Shown one piece after another: positions 17,395 through 27,247 of a stretch of DNA of 46,527 bases. How positions within the stretch are numbered: the stretch's first letter is position 1; every line of letters starts with the position of its first letter. The notes beneath the pieces are model-generated. The model saw only the letters and a list, made by a program, of their open reading frames with translations, did no database searches and had not been told where the DNA came from. Position numbers and translations under genes: made by a program. Location of the stretch: the NCBI RefSeq assembly GCF_001675165.1, contig NZ_LROS01000023.1:1-46527 (forward strand), given 5' to 3'. Source of the stretch: Clostridium ragsdalei P11 (GTDB lineage: Bacteria > Bacillota > Clostridia > Clostridiales > Clostridiaceae).

Positions 17395-18789
17395 ATGGAG
17401 TTATTAGATAATGGACTAGATTCTTTAAAGAAAGCAGTTTATAGATTAAAAGAAGTTAGCGAAATTGCAGAAACATCGCCTAAGTATGAGTATATGTTAA
17501 AGGAAATTATTATTAATTTGCACCATTCAACAGAAACCTTATTTAAATACTTGATTCATATAAAATCACCATATCTTATTTATGAAGATTTGAATAAATT
17601 CTTTAAGCAAAGTATAGAGAAGAAAATTAATAATTCTGAAAAGAATGTAAAATCAAACACTATACAATTTATGGATGCAATTAACTGTGTAATAACCATA
17701 TACGATATTGATATTGAGAAAATTTTCTATAATAAAATAATAATGTTGAATGAAAATCGAAATGCTTTAACACATTATACTTTTTCATTCAAGCCCAAAG
17801 AAACTGAAAATTATATAGCATTGTTATTGCCAGAATTATTTAAGATATATGGAAAGTATATTCCTACTTTTGATACATTTGCAGAAACTAACAATTTATA
17901 TGAAGATATAGAGAAAATAAGAGAGAAGATAGATGAACGAGGATTAGAAATAATACTTGCATTTATAAAAAAATGGGATGATGCAGAAGCAAATATGGTT
18001 ATATTAGATCAGAATCCTAAAAATAAAGGCACTGTTTTTAACAACAGGAAGAAAGGAGCAACTTATTCTTTGTGTCCGTGTTGTAATGAAAATATGATTT
18101 ATTTAACTTCAACATACATAACTAATTCAAAAGAAGAACTATATATTGGAAAATGTGAATATTGTGGTTTGGAAATTACTTTGGATGATGCTAAACTATT
18201 AGCTGCACAGTTTCAATCATATAGCAATATAGAAAGGAAAGATCTAGAACAAGTATTAAAATCATATCTATCAGGTTGTCTGTTGACATTTGAAGAGAAA
18301 GATTCAGAAAAGGTGAATGGATTTATCAAGAAAAATATTGGTATAATATCAGGAATCATCTCTAAAAATAGAGAAGACATTGTTGAAGACATGAAAAACA
18401 GATATCAGTATTTAATGGATGATATTTGTACTCAAATGGCAGAAGACTATTTTATGAAGAATATTTACTTTAATAATGATATTGTTGAGCAAAGTGTTAA
18501 AGATGATGATTTGGAAATTAAGCTAAGTTTTCTAGAAGCTTCTGAAAATATTGAATTAGATGAAAGATATGAAGAAATGATTAAAAGAATTAGAATTATT
18601 ACTGAACGTATGAAGGCTATTGATTATAAGGCATATGAGATGTTGTTAAATAAATTAGCAACTACATATCTATCATATCATCCAGGGATGTATATGTCAT
18701 GGGATCAAAATCAAGTTGATGTTGAGTTTACATTTTGCATCAATATTACCGGAGATGACCTTGAAAGTGTTATAAAATTCATTAGCTAG
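17395..18789 (+). CDS. HEPN-domain protein with zinc ribbon
   Basis: A 464-residue protein. The first 190 residues are helical and contain NENRNALTHYTF, the Rx4H motif (R122-H127) of HEPN RNases. A zinc ribbon follows (C227-P-C-C230 and C254-E-Y-C257). The C-terminal 180 residues are helical with an acidic end and are not recognised. HEPN proteins with this motif are usually RNases in abortive infection or toxin systems. No clear antitoxin is adjacent. GTGAGGGGGT stands about 8 bases before the ATG. Candidate -10 boxes are TATAAT at 17290 and 17349, with no clear -35. The gene follows structured RNA copy 1, which is transcribed away from it. Confidence 0.65.
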   Translation: MELLDNGLDSLKKAVYRLKEVSEIAETSPKYEYMLKEIIINLHHSTETLFKYLIHIKSPYLIYEDLNKFFKQSIEKKINNSEKNVKSNTIQFMDAINCVITIYDIDIEKIFYNKIIMLNENRNALTHYTFSFKPKETENYIALLLPELFKIYGKYIPTFDTFAETNNLYEDIEKIREKIDERGLEIILAFIKKWDDAEANMVILDQNPKNKGTVFNNRKKGATYSLCPCCNENMIYLTSTYITNSKEELYIGKCEYCGLEITLDDAKLLAAQFQSYSNIERKDLEQVLKSYLSGCLLTFEEKDSEKVNGFIKKNIGIISGIISKNREDIVEDMKNRYQYLMDDICTQMAEDYFMKNIYFNNDIVEQSVKDDDLEIKLSFLEASENIELDERYEEMIKRIRIITERMKAIDYKAYEMLLNKLATTYLSYHPGMYMSWDQNQVDVEFTFCINITGDDLESVIKFIS

Positions 18790-19116
18790 CAACTTGATTT
18801 GTTTTATAAAAATGGATTAAATAATATGATGAATATACAAACATAATATAACAATACGTTAGAATAAAACTTAGATGTCTTTATATAAGCACAATCGGCA
18901 TACTAGTTTCTACGAATATGAATCTTCTTTCTAAGGTTGAAAAACGCAGTTGAAAAGTTAGGTGCTATAATATACTTTTAATTATTAACAAAATTAGACA
19001 TGTTATATTATAACTACACTAATTAGGCTAAGGAATAGCTAAATATTTTAGATGAATATCATAGACAGAGATTAATAGTATAACGTAAATATTAATACGT
19101 TTAGGAGGTAGTTGTA
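18790..19116. other. Gene-free interval
   Basis: I see no gene, tRNA, terminator or copy of the repeats here. Only the AGGAGG of the next gene at its right end is recognisable. Confidence 0.6.
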
Positions 19117-19950
19117 ATGAAAAAAACATCAATAAAAAAGTGGACAGAAAAGTTTATATTAAATAATAAAGAGGTAGAACAAAAGTTATTATTGGATTTG
19201 AATGATAACTTTTATGTTCAATCAGAGAAATATGAAAATAGTGTTCATTTGAAGGGAAATGATGGGCGTGTATATTGTCACTTAAATATAAAAGAAGGAA
19301 ATTTATTTTTTATTAATCATATAACTGGTAATACATACAACAAAGTGGATGATAAGTTTATAAAGAATATTTATGCTACACTTTCAAATTATGAAAATCA
19401 AGAGAAGTTTTTTAATAATTCATATGGGAAAATTATATTATCTGAAAACATAGACATTTTAATTAAAAGTATATTAATAGAATATAGATTTAGAAATATG
19501 ATTAGAAATGAAGAGATAGATGATATGAGTTATCAAGAGGATGTTATAAAAGCTGATGCAATTGATATTCCTAAAGAGCCACAAATAAGGTCGACAGCTG
19601 TTAATGTATGGCAAAGAGACCCTAAAATTGCAAAACGTGAAGTTATAAGAGCTAACTACCAATGTAGCATTGATAAAAATCATAAGACTTTTATTGCAAA
19701 AGCTACTGATAATAATTATGTAGAAGTTCATCACTTAATACCAATAAGTAAACAAGAGCATTTTAAAAAGAGTTTAGATGTAGCAGGAAACATTGTTGTT
19801 TTATGTCCAAATTGCCATAAAAAATTGCATTATGCTGTTTTTGATGAGAAGAAAGATATAATAGAAAAATTATATGATATGAAATTAGAAGAATTAAAAG
19901 CATTTGGAATAGAAATATCTTTAGATAGATTATTGGATATGTATAGATAG
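19117..19950 (+). CDS. HNH endonuclease
   Basis: A 277-residue protein. The C-terminal 100 residues are an HNH domain: NYQCSIDKNHKTF, then EVHHLIPIS (H205-H206), GNIVVLCPNC and C230-P-N-C233-H-K-K-L-H238. The zinc-binding CxxC and the catalytic His-Asn-His are all present. The N-terminal 170 residues start KKTSIKKWTEKFILNNKEVEQKLLLDL and are not recognised; they may bind a modified or foreign DNA target. The arrangement is that of restriction-type HNH enzymes. No methylase is adjacent, so a modification-dependent or phage-triggered nuclease is more likely. The start has AGGAGG 8 bases upstream. Confidence 0.75.
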   Translation: MKKTSIKKWTEKFILNNKEVEQKLLLDLNDNFYVQSEKYENSVHLKGNDGRVYCHLNIKEGNLFFINHITGNTYNKVDDKFIKNIYATLSNYENQEKFFNNSYGKIILSENIDILIKSILIEYRFRNMIRNEEIDDMSYQEDVIKADAIDIPKEPQIRSTAVNVWQRDPKIAKREVIRANYQCSIDKNHKTFIAKATDNNYVEVHHLIPISKQEHFKKSLDVAGNIVVLCPNCHKKLHYAVFDEKKDIIEKLYDMKLEELKAFGIEISLDRLLDMYR

Positions 19951-20099
19951 AAGAATAGAAATATGATTACATTTAAAATTCAATTATTTATAAAATTGGA
20001 CAGACTATTTCTACATTGATTATCCTAATATAGGCCATAATGTTATAAATAATAAAATAGTCAAAAAACTCCAACATATACTATAGGAAGGATGGAAGT

Positions 20100-21662
20100 A
20101 TGAATAAAGAAAATGGATGGGATGCTTCAGCTAGTTGGAATGGGTATATGTATCAAGGAAAAGTAGCTTTATTAATTACGTTGAAAACGATAAATGATAT
20201 TGACGACACAAATGGATATTGGTTGGAATTAGAAGGAATAGAAGACTTTTCAATAGGGCTTAATAATAATTATAGATCTGTTCATCAGGTAAAGAACAGA
20301 AAAGATAATAAACTAGAAGATTATAAAGAGGCATTGTCAAATATAGTTAGGATGATAAGAGAACATCCAGATATCATTAATGGATATCTACATACAAAAA
20401 ATGAAATTAAATCCGAAAATTTAGAACAGGAAATCATGGATAAATTAGAGAGTTACTATCCGGAAAAAATTCAGAAATTGCAAGACATAGTTCAGGATAA
20501 CGATAAAAATGATATTGTTTATAATGAAATTGTAGAAAAATGGAATGAAAAGATAAAACGAATGAATCGAAATACAACTGATATAAATAAATTAATTATT
20601 GATAAAATTGAAAAAAATAATTCGATTAAAAATAAAGAAGATATAACAAAAGAAATGTTCAAAGTTGCAAGTAGGCAAGTTTTGCAAGATGAAAAGAAAA
20701 ATTATGATTTCTCTGAGAAGAAAGAAGCAATTAAGAAAATTCTTTTATATACTTATCCAAATGATAACGGTTTTGCAGATAGTACTGATATTGTAGATAT
20801 GACTTTAGATGAGATAAAAATATATTGGGGAGAATATAAGTCTTATAGAGAAGAAAAAGTTAATATATACTATATGAAACTTATGGAATTAATTAATGAC
20901 AATATTACTAAAAGAGCGGAAATCAGGAGCAAAAATATTAGGATTTTGTTCACTGAATTTAAGGATATATTGAATTTAGATACATATTCTATTTGTACAG
21001 ACACAAAAGAGGAAGAATTACTAAGATTAAAGTATTTGTATTTAAAAGAGAAAGATGATTTTTGTGAAAAAGATATATGTGAAGTAAAAAGTGAGAAAAA
21101 TTGCTTGAATTGTAAGCTTGAAGAGATTTCAAATTATATTGTATCAAGTCCTTTAACTGAAATGGAGGGTATATTCAGAATCATGTCTTTACATAAGAAA
21201 GGAAAATTTACAGAAAAAGGATTTGAATTGTTTGGAATCACAGATTTGGAGAATGCATTTTTTGCTGGAATAACGGAGATAGATAAAGAATTTTTTATGA
21301 ATCAATGCAAGGTGCTATGTCAAATTAATGATAAATTTATGATGTCGACAACTATTAGTGCAGAAAAACAAGGAAGAAAAAAACTTACAATAGAGGGGTT
21401 AATTGAAAATGATATTCAGGATGTTTGTAAAAAAATAATTAAAAATGATGAATATGATACAGAATTGATGGAAGTTGATAAATTATTAACTAGAGATTTT
21501 GATACAGAAGATGTCTTCGAAGAAGCATGTAAAATCAATGTTATTACTAAAGATGATGATAATGTCGAGGATGAATTAAAATATATGAATATAACTAAGA
21601 CTAAAAAAGTAGGACTGATTTCAATTGAAAATGCAAAAAACAAATATGGAGAGAGAAAATGA
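20100..21662 (+). CDS. Lamassu LmuA-like effector with Cap4-type nuclease domain (ABC-3C)
   Basis: A 520-residue protein. The N-terminus matches the DUF4297/Cap4 nuclease pattern: SASWNGYMYQGKVALLITLK, then E45 and D49 in LELEGIEDFSI and Q63-V-K65 in VHQVKNRK. A long helical part follows, then a cysteine pair (CEVKSEKNCLNC) and a C-terminal domain. In Lamassu and DdmABC systems the first protein of the operon cuts DNA when the SMC-like partner senses foreign DNA ends or plasmids. The next two genes are the expected small middle protein and the SMC-like ATPase, in the order A-C-B. The stop overlaps the next start (AATGA). AGGAAGGATGG stands about 5 bases before the ATG. Confidence 0.75.
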   Translation: MNKENGWDASASWNGYMYQGKVALLITLKTINDIDDTNGYWLELEGIEDFSIGLNNNYRSVHQVKNRKDNKLEDYKEALSNIVRMIREHPDIINGYLHTKNEIKSENLEQEIMDKLESYYPEKIQKLQDIVQDNDKNDIVYNEIVEKWNEKIKRMNRNTTDINKLIIDKIEKNNSIKNKEDITKEMFKVASRQVLQDEKKNYDFSEKKEAIKKILLYTYPNDNGFADSTDIVDMTLDEIKIYWGEYKSYREEKVNIYYMKLMELINDNITKRAEIRSKNIRILFTEFKDILNLDTYSICTDTKEEELLRLKYLYLKEKDDFCEKDICEVKSEKNCLNCKLEEISNYIVSSPLTEMEGIFRIMSLHKKGKFTEKGFELFGITDLENAFFAGITEIDKEFFMNQCKVLCQINDKFMMSTTISAEKQGRKKLTIEGLIENDIQDVCKKIIKNDEYDTELMEVDKLLTRDFDTEDVFEEACKINVITKDDDNVEDELKYMNITKTKKVGLISIENAKNKYGERK

Positions 21663-22381
21663 ATAAATTTGAGATGATTATTAGAGAGATATTAATAGAG
21701 TTAGGCTATACAAAACCCAAAAAAATTGATTTAAACGCAGATATTTCTATAAATATCTATAAGAGTGAAAATAAAACAGAAACGCAATATTATGTAGTTT
21801 CTACATGTAATCAGAAATATTTTGAGAATGCTGACTTTGATGAGTTACAGATATTAGTTTACAAAGGAATAAAGGAATTAATAGTACAGGAACCAGCAGT
21901 AGATAAAAATACATCATGGATTATAGGGATAGAGTGCAAAGATAACTATGATAATATTATGAATAAAATATTATCAATTGAAGAAAATCCATATTATTTC
22001 AAAAAGATGTTGTGTCCGTATTTAACGAAAGAGGTATCTGAATTTTCAGATGAAATAAAATGTTGTTCAAATTACATTGAATATATGATGCAGGAAACTA
22101 AAAAGGTAAGTAGATTTGCTGCTTTTCATGATGGAAAAGATAGTGCATATGATTTGCTAATGAGATTGTTAATAAAACTCCCTATTATTAAATTGAAGAT
22201 AGAAAAAGAAAATGATTTAAGAAGTTTGGCTGATGATATAAAACTGGCTGTACAAGAAAAAGGATTGAATGAAATATATGAATTTTTAAAAGAGGATATT
22301 GAGAAAAAAACTAATATGATAGATGACAATATTAATGATTTGCATGATTTGTATTATCGAGAGGATGAAAAAAATGAGTAG
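21659..22381 (+). CDS. Lamassu LmuC-like / ABC-3C middle component
   Basis: A 240-residue protein with no enzyme motif that I recognise. It starts NKFEMIIREILIELGYTKPKKIDLNADISINIYKSENKTETQYYVVS and contains a helical C-terminal half (LAVQEKGLNEIYEFLKEDIEKKTNMIDDN). Its place between the nuclease and the SMC-like ATPase, with 4-base and 8-base overlaps, identifies it as the middle component of an ABC three-component system. These proteins bridge effector and ATPase. The identification depends on context more than on sequence. Confidence 0.65.
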   Translation: MNKFEMIIREILIELGYTKPKKIDLNADISINIYKSENKTETQYYVVSTCNQKYFENADFDELQILVYKGIKELIVQEPAVDKNTSWIIGIECKDNYDNIMNKILSIEENPYYFKKMLCPYLTKEVSEFSDEIKCCSNYIEYMMQETKKVSRFAAFHDGKDSAYDLLMRLLIKLPIIKLKIEKENDLRSLADDIKLAVQEKGLNEIYEFLKEDIEKKTNMIDDNINDLHDLYYREDEKNE

Positions 22382-24734
22382 ATATAGGTTGGGAAGAATA
22401 CATTTGGAAAATTATAAGTTATTTGATAAAAAGGATATAGATTTTTCTATGGCTGATCTATTTGTGTTGGATGGACCAAATGGTTATGGTAAGACAAGTA
22501 TATTTGAAGCAATAGAATACTTGGTAACAGGAGATATAAAAAGGGCAGAGGAATGCCCAGAGGTATCAGGAAAGTTGAGTTATGATACACATTTTTTGTC
22601 AAAAAATGTGGATAAAAATGTTGTTGTTAGCGGAGAATTGATATCAGGGGAAAATGTTTTAAAAATAGAAAGATGTATTAATGTGCAGAGTATATCTGGA
22701 GTGGAGAATAACCCCAAAAATCTAAAGAATATTACGAATACAATGATTTGGTTTTGCGAAAAACTTGAATATAATGGCATGGCTGAAGGGGCAGATGCTG
22801 TTATAAAGAAGTATTTGGGAAATGATTTGCTAGAAGATTATTATAAGTTTTATTATATATCACAAGAGGATAGATTAAAATTCTTGATGGCATCTGAAAC
22901 GAAAAGGATGGAGCAGATAAGTTCTTTGTTTAATATAGATAATGAAATTAGTGAATATACGAAATATAATAGCTTTAAAAAGAAATTATCAAGTAAGGTA
23001 AACAAATTAAAAGAGGACAATAAAGCAGAAAGAACAGAGTTGGATAAAGATAAAGGAAAAATTGAAAAAAGTAAAATAAATCGAGAATATAAGGATATAT
23101 TTCAAAAATGTAAAAGGAAACCATACTGGAATGAAAAAGCAGTAAAGATAAAGGATAAAGAGAAATTAGATGAAATATTAACAGAGTTGAAAAAAGTGGC
23201 AGTGTTATCACGCCACATAGAAGAATTTCAGACTAGTTTAGTGAATTCACAATTTGATAGATACATCAGCAACAAAGAATTGTTGAAAAAGTTACTGATT
23301 TTTAATGCTATATATCAGGATATAGATAATAAGCAAAGAGAATATAAGACTTTCGAGTATTTGAAATCCTTACCGACAAAAGAAGATAGTGAAGAGATAG
23401 ATATAGAAAAATTAGATTTTCAAAAACTGAAAGAAAATATAAACATTGAGATTGATATTGTTCCGGTTTTACGCTTACAAAGAGAGATATTAAAAGCAAG
23501 AAGAAATCAAAATACATACAATAAATCTCTTGAAAAATTACAAGGTTCTAGAGAAAATCTTACAAAAAGTTTATCTCAATGGAGAGAAGATGGGGGAACA
23601 GAAATTAAAGAAAATGTTTGCCCATATTGTGGAACAGACTTTAAAATTAAAGCGGAGTATGAGAAAGCGATTGTAGGTGTAGAGAGTACATTAAAGGAAT
23701 GTACAGATGGTGAAACTGAAAAAATAAAAGAATATTTATTAGAGTTACAATCGGAGTATGATGAAAAATTTAAAGTTGTTATTACGAAATTTATAAATGA
23801 AAATTCATATATGGATAATGACTTGATAAAAAACATTTTGCATAATGTTGAGGTCGTTGCTCCAGAATATAGGAAATTTTCTTCTTTTTTACACAAACAA
23901 CAAATTAATTTGAATAAATCTGATAGATTATTGAAGAATGAAGATGAATGTGAAATTGTAGTACAGAGGTTTCAAAAAACTATACAAGACAATTATATAA
24001 ATTCTTTATCTGATGAATACATTCTTATGCAAAAGGAAAATTGCTTTTTCAAAATATTTGAATCTGTTTTTGATAGTAAAATTGAAAATATAGAATATAT
24101 ATCAGAGAAATTGGAAAATGAAAAGAGGCTTTATCTTGAAGAACAATATCAGTTACAAGAATATGATAAATTAATAGAAAGGGAAAAGATACTGAAGAAA
24201 AAAGAGAAAGTTACTAAAGACCTAGATAATATGAAAAGTAAGGTAAAAGAAATAATTTCAATATATAAAAACAAAATAGGCCAATATCAAAAAAAGATAA
24301 TTGGAAAAATTCAAATTCCGCTATATATTTACTCTGGTAGAGTGTTGCAATATTATCAAGGGGGATTGGGTATATTTATCAAATATGATACTAAAGGGGA
24401 GAAATTAGATTCTATTAGATTTTTGGCTTCAAAACAGTCTGACCACGATGTCTTATATACTTTAAGTTCAGGACAGTTAACTGGTGTTATAATTGCATTA
24501 ACACTGACATTAAACAAAATTTATGGCAAGGACAGTTTTTCATGTATGCTAATTGATGATCCTGTTCAAACAATGGATGATTTAAATGTAGATTCTCTGG
24601 TTGAGCTGTTACGAAATGAATTTAGAGACTACCAGATGATAGTATCGACTCATGAAGAAGAATTTTCGAGATTTATTCGGTATAAATATAAAAAGTATAA
24701 ATTAATAGCTAGAAGATACCAACTTAATGAATAA
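22374..24734 (+). CDS. Lamassu LmuB-like SMC-type ATPase (ABC-3C)
   Basis: A 786-residue ATPase of SMC/RecN type. Walker A is G34-P-N-G-Y-G-K-T-S42. Long coiled coils run from about residue 190 to 620, with a zinc-hook-like C416-P-Y-C419 near the middle. The ABC signature is L697-S-S-G-Q701 and Walker B is M725-L-I-D-D-P, followed by a D-loop-like MDDLN and the STHEEEF switch region. In Lamassu systems this protein senses foreign DNA and releases the nuclease. The frame is open further upstream, but the ATG at 22374 forms the usual ATGAGTAG overlap with the previous stop. About 150 bp without a gene follow the stop. Confidence 0.85.
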   Translation: MSRYRLGRIHLENYKLFDKKDIDFSMADLFVLDGPNGYGKTSIFEAIEYLVTGDIKRAEECPEVSGKLSYDTHFLSKNVDKNVVVSGELISGENVLKIERCINVQSISGVENNPKNLKNITNTMIWFCEKLEYNGMAEGADAVIKKYLGNDLLEDYYKFYYISQEDRLKFLMASETKRMEQISSLFNIDNEISEYTKYNSFKKKLSSKVNKLKEDNKAERTELDKDKGKIEKSKINREYKDIFQKCKRKPYWNEKAVKIKDKEKLDEILTELKKVAVLSRHIEEFQTSLVNSQFDRYISNKELLKKLLIFNAIYQDIDNKQREYKTFEYLKSLPTKEDSEEIDIEKLDFQKLKENINIEIDIVPVLRLQREILKARRNQNTYNKSLEKLQGSRENLTKSLSQWREDGGTEIKENVCPYCGTDFKIKAEYEKAIVGVESTLKECTDGETEKIKEYLLELQSEYDEKFKVVITKFINENSYMDNDLIKNILHNVEVVAPEYRKFSSFLHKQQINLNKSDRLLKNEDECEIVVQRFQKTIQDNYINSLSDEYILMQKENCFFKIFESVFDSKIENIEYISEKLENEKRLYLEEQYQLQEYDKLIEREKILKKKEKVTKDLDNMKSKVKEIISIYKNKIGQYQKKIIGKIQIPLYIYSGRVLQYYQGGLGIFIKYDTKGEKLDSIRFLASKQSDHDVLYTLSSGQLTGVIIALTLTLNKIYGKDSFSCMLIDDPVQTMDDLNVDSLVELLRNEFRDYQMIVSTHEEEFSRFIRYKYKKYKLIARRYQLNE

Positions 24735-24835
24735 ATAAAAGGATTAAATGCATTTATTAATAAATATATTATGGCTCAAACTTCATATTATGTTTATATT
24801 GGATATAATATAGTCGTTATGATTAGTCTAATAAT

Positions 24836-24872
24836 GTGAATTTAAGGTTTATTTATATAAATAGTAATTTGT
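24836..24872 (+). repeat. Boundary repeat type B inside the defence island
   Basis: GTGAATTTAAGG on the left and ATAAATAGTAATTTG on the right are followed at once by TGGAGGT, the ribosome-binding site of the next gene, as in the arrays. It is the only full type B repeat outside the two arrays and suggests that the HEPN gene after it was delivered as a cassette. Confidence 0.7.
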
Positions 24873-24885
24873 GGAGGTAAATGAT

Positions 24886-26196
24886 ATGTTGACTATAGAA
24901 GATATGAAAAAAGATTTAGAGAAAAATCCTGGGCATAAAGAAATAATAGAAAGACAACTAGCATATTTTTTCCCTAAATGGGTAGAGAATAAAAATAAGA
25001 CGGAAATATTGAATCATCTTCCAGAGAGTGATATGAAATTTTTATTTCAGTGTATTCTGCTTCAAAGCATTACAGAAGAAGAAATTGAACAGAGTCGGCA
25101 ATCAGAAGATTGTCAGAAAATAGAAAAATTATTTATAAACATTATGAATGGCCAGAATGAACTTTTAGATGAAGTAAATCAAATATATGTTAATAATGTT
25201 AATGTGATAAAAGCAGAGTATGAAAAGAAGATAGCAGATTTGAAATATAGCAAATTACCCAAGGATAAAAGAGTACAAATAGACAAACTTAAGTCTAAAC
25301 AGCAAGATGATAAAGCAGAAATAATAATAAAAACATATAATAAATATGAAGAAAAAATAAAAAAAGTTGAAAATGGCTATAGCATTTTTGCTAGATTAGT
25401 AGATTTATTTGATGTTTACCAGTTTAGTACAAAAGCATTACAATTAAATAAGAATTTATTACCCAAACTGTCTTTAGCAGTAAATTCACCAGAGTTTTTG
25501 ATGCCAGCATATGTTAATGAATTGCTTAATCAGACAGAAGAACTACCTAGTAATTGGTATTTATATCGCAAACTTACAATACCTGAGTATAAGAAGTTAA
25601 TCAACAGTAAAAATAGCCAACAGACATGGAATGATTTGTTTAATATGGTTAGAAATAATATTTTGAATAAAGCAGATATTCCTATAGTGCCAATAATAAA
25701 AAGAAAAGATTTATTAAATAGCATTATTTATAACTTTCAGAACCAATACTATGATAGTGCATTGATTATTACATTTTCAATTATTGAAGGCTTGTTATGG
25801 GAAGTGTCCTGTGAAGTTAGTAAAAAAGAAAAAGTATTTATTAGTAATAACGAAATGTATGATTGTAATAAAAAAGAAAAATTTCAAAGTACTAGGATAC
25901 GAGATGTCATAGAGCGAACTGTAGTAAAAAATTATCTAGATGAAGAATTTATTAAGGAGTTTTGCAATGAATTGTATGAAGAACGAAACCCTGTTTTACA
26001 TGGAAATTCTGTATGTCATTATGAGTGTAAGCAACAAGAAATTTGCTTCATAAAAAAATTATTTGTCTTGGATTATATAATGGATACTCTTGTGGAACTA
26101 TATCAGAAAAATTTATTTAGCGAATGGGATAAAGCATTTGACCAAAAAAAGGTTAATGAATTCATAAAGCAGTTTTATGGCAGAGATTTAAGTTAA
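24886..26196 (+). CDS. HEPN-domain protein (Apea-like), probable RNase effector
   Basis: A 436-residue protein. The C-terminal 150 residues have FSIIEGLLWEVSCE and NELYEERNPVLHGNSVCH. The Rx4H motif is R367-H372, followed by Gly as in Apea-like HEPN domains. The N-terminal 270 residues are helical with a charged coiled-coil part around KSKQQDDKAEIIIKTYNKYEEKIKKVENG and are not recognised. HEPN proteins of this kind usually cleave RNA to stop phage growth. An in-frame GTG at 24871 lies inside the ribosome-binding site, so the ATG at 24886 is chosen. It follows a type B repeat. Confidence 0.6.
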   Translation: MLTIEDMKKDLEKNPGHKEIIERQLAYFFPKWVENKNKTEILNHLPESDMKFLFQCILLQSITEEEIEQSRQSEDCQKIEKLFINIMNGQNELLDEVNQIYVNNVNVIKAEYEKKIADLKYSKLPKDKRVQIDKLKSKQQDDKAEIIIKTYNKYEEKIKKVENGYSIFARLVDLFDVYQFSTKALQLNKNLLPKLSLAVNSPEFLMPAYVNELLNQTEELPSNWYLYRKLTIPEYKKLINSKNSQQTWNDLFNMVRNNILNKADIPIVPIIKRKDLLNSIIYNFQNQYYDSALIITFSIIEGLLWEVSCEVSKKEKVFISNNEMYDCNKKEKFQSTRIRDVIERTVVKNYLDEEFIKEFCNELYEERNPVLHGNSVCHYECKQQEICFIKKLFVLDYIMDTLVELYQKNLFSEWDKAFDQKKVNEFIKQFYGRDLS

Positions 26197-26303
26197 TTAT
26201 GGGAGATGAATGTCAAAACTAATTCTACACTGTAATTACCTCAATAATGACAGACAACAATACAATTGAAAAAATCAATTATCTTGTAGAGATGTATTTT
26301 TAA

Positions 26304-26367
26304 AAATTCCAGTTTATTTGGCAGCTACTTAGCATAATAGGAACACGACAAATTCCAATTTGTTTGG
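26304..26367 (+). repeat. Two direct copies of AAATTCCARTTTRTTTGG
   Basis: AAATTCCAGTTTATTTGG (26304-26321) and AAATTCCAATTTGTTTGG (26350-26367) are 46 bases apart in the gene-free interval after the HEPN gene. Each begins like a type B left arm, so they may be worn boundary remnants. Nothing else is recognised between 26197 and 26440. Confidence 0.5.
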
Positions 26368-26439
26368 TGAAACAAAATTAGTAAGATGTATGCTTTAGTT
26401 AATAAATATTTTTCTGAATTTGAGACATCATCTATAATA

Positions 26440-27230
26440 ATATCAAAGCCGCCCTTATGCTTGCTTTGATAAAAGCATGTATAAGGTGGACTAGCCCTGG
26501 GCTTGTCAAAGGCGCCAATCGTGCGTGAAAAATCCAATTTAATTAAATACTTTGTGCGTAGAGGGAATACCCAAGAGGAATACATCGGTAGTACAGTTAA
26601 AATAGGAACTTTTTATGAATTATTAAGGAAGCACTTTATCCGCAGGAAGCCTTCCTTTTATTTTTATATGGAAATTTATCTATTATAAGGCTGATGAGGA
26701 CTAAAAAAGTGCTGGTGCTTGAAGAAAAAATAAAGCGGTTTATTATTTTAAAACATATGGATAAATTAAAGGTATATATAGAGTATCTGTATGTATAGTC
26801 ATAAATTTTTCAGGTGATAGCGAAACAGGATTATAATAGTGTATTTCAAATTCATATGCAGGTATTAGATTTCATGAAAATATAGAAATTTATTTTGTAA
26901 AGATAGAGGAGCACTGCGCTGCTTATTTGAAGTGCTAGATGAGATAACTTATAAATTGCCTTTGGACAAGCCTTTGTTTTGAGAACTATAAGGATAAGTC
27001 CTACATATAAGAGATATTTTACTTTAAGTGATTATTGATGCAGTAACTAAGCGAAAAAGAAAGTGCTTGTCCAAAGCTTCCTTGCGAGGGAATCCGAGCC
27101 TATTATAAGACGGAGAAGTATTACTGCCTGGGATTGGGGCGGAGCATCCCATTAAAATTAAAGGCACTGGCCAAGCTTTTTGTCTGAGTGAGGGAAGAGT
27201 TAAAGCTTGGCCAGTACTTCAGTTTATAGA
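26440..27230 (+). ncRNA. Candidate large structured RNA, copy 2 (plus strand)
   Basis: No credible gene is present. From left to right: GGTGGACTAGCC with a hairpin GACTAGCCC / GGGCTTGTC (26485-26508); ACCCAAGAGGAATACATCGG (26569-26588), shared with copy 1; and a perfect 12-bp long-range stem CTTTGGACAAGC (26960-26971) with GCTTGTCCAAAG (27065-27076). Then come the block shared without change with copy 1 (27134-27156) and a perfect 14-bp stem 27166-27179 with 27202-27215. The last 280 bases are closest to copy 1. The ends are estimates; the region may hold two RNAs rather than one. Confidence 0.65.
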
Positions 27231-27247
27231 AAATAGTGTTTGCATGC

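Noticed and set aside
26325-26688. Two small open frames (one on each strand)
   Set aside because: They fall in the candidate RNA copy 2 and its left flank, overlap each other and have no ribosome-binding sites.
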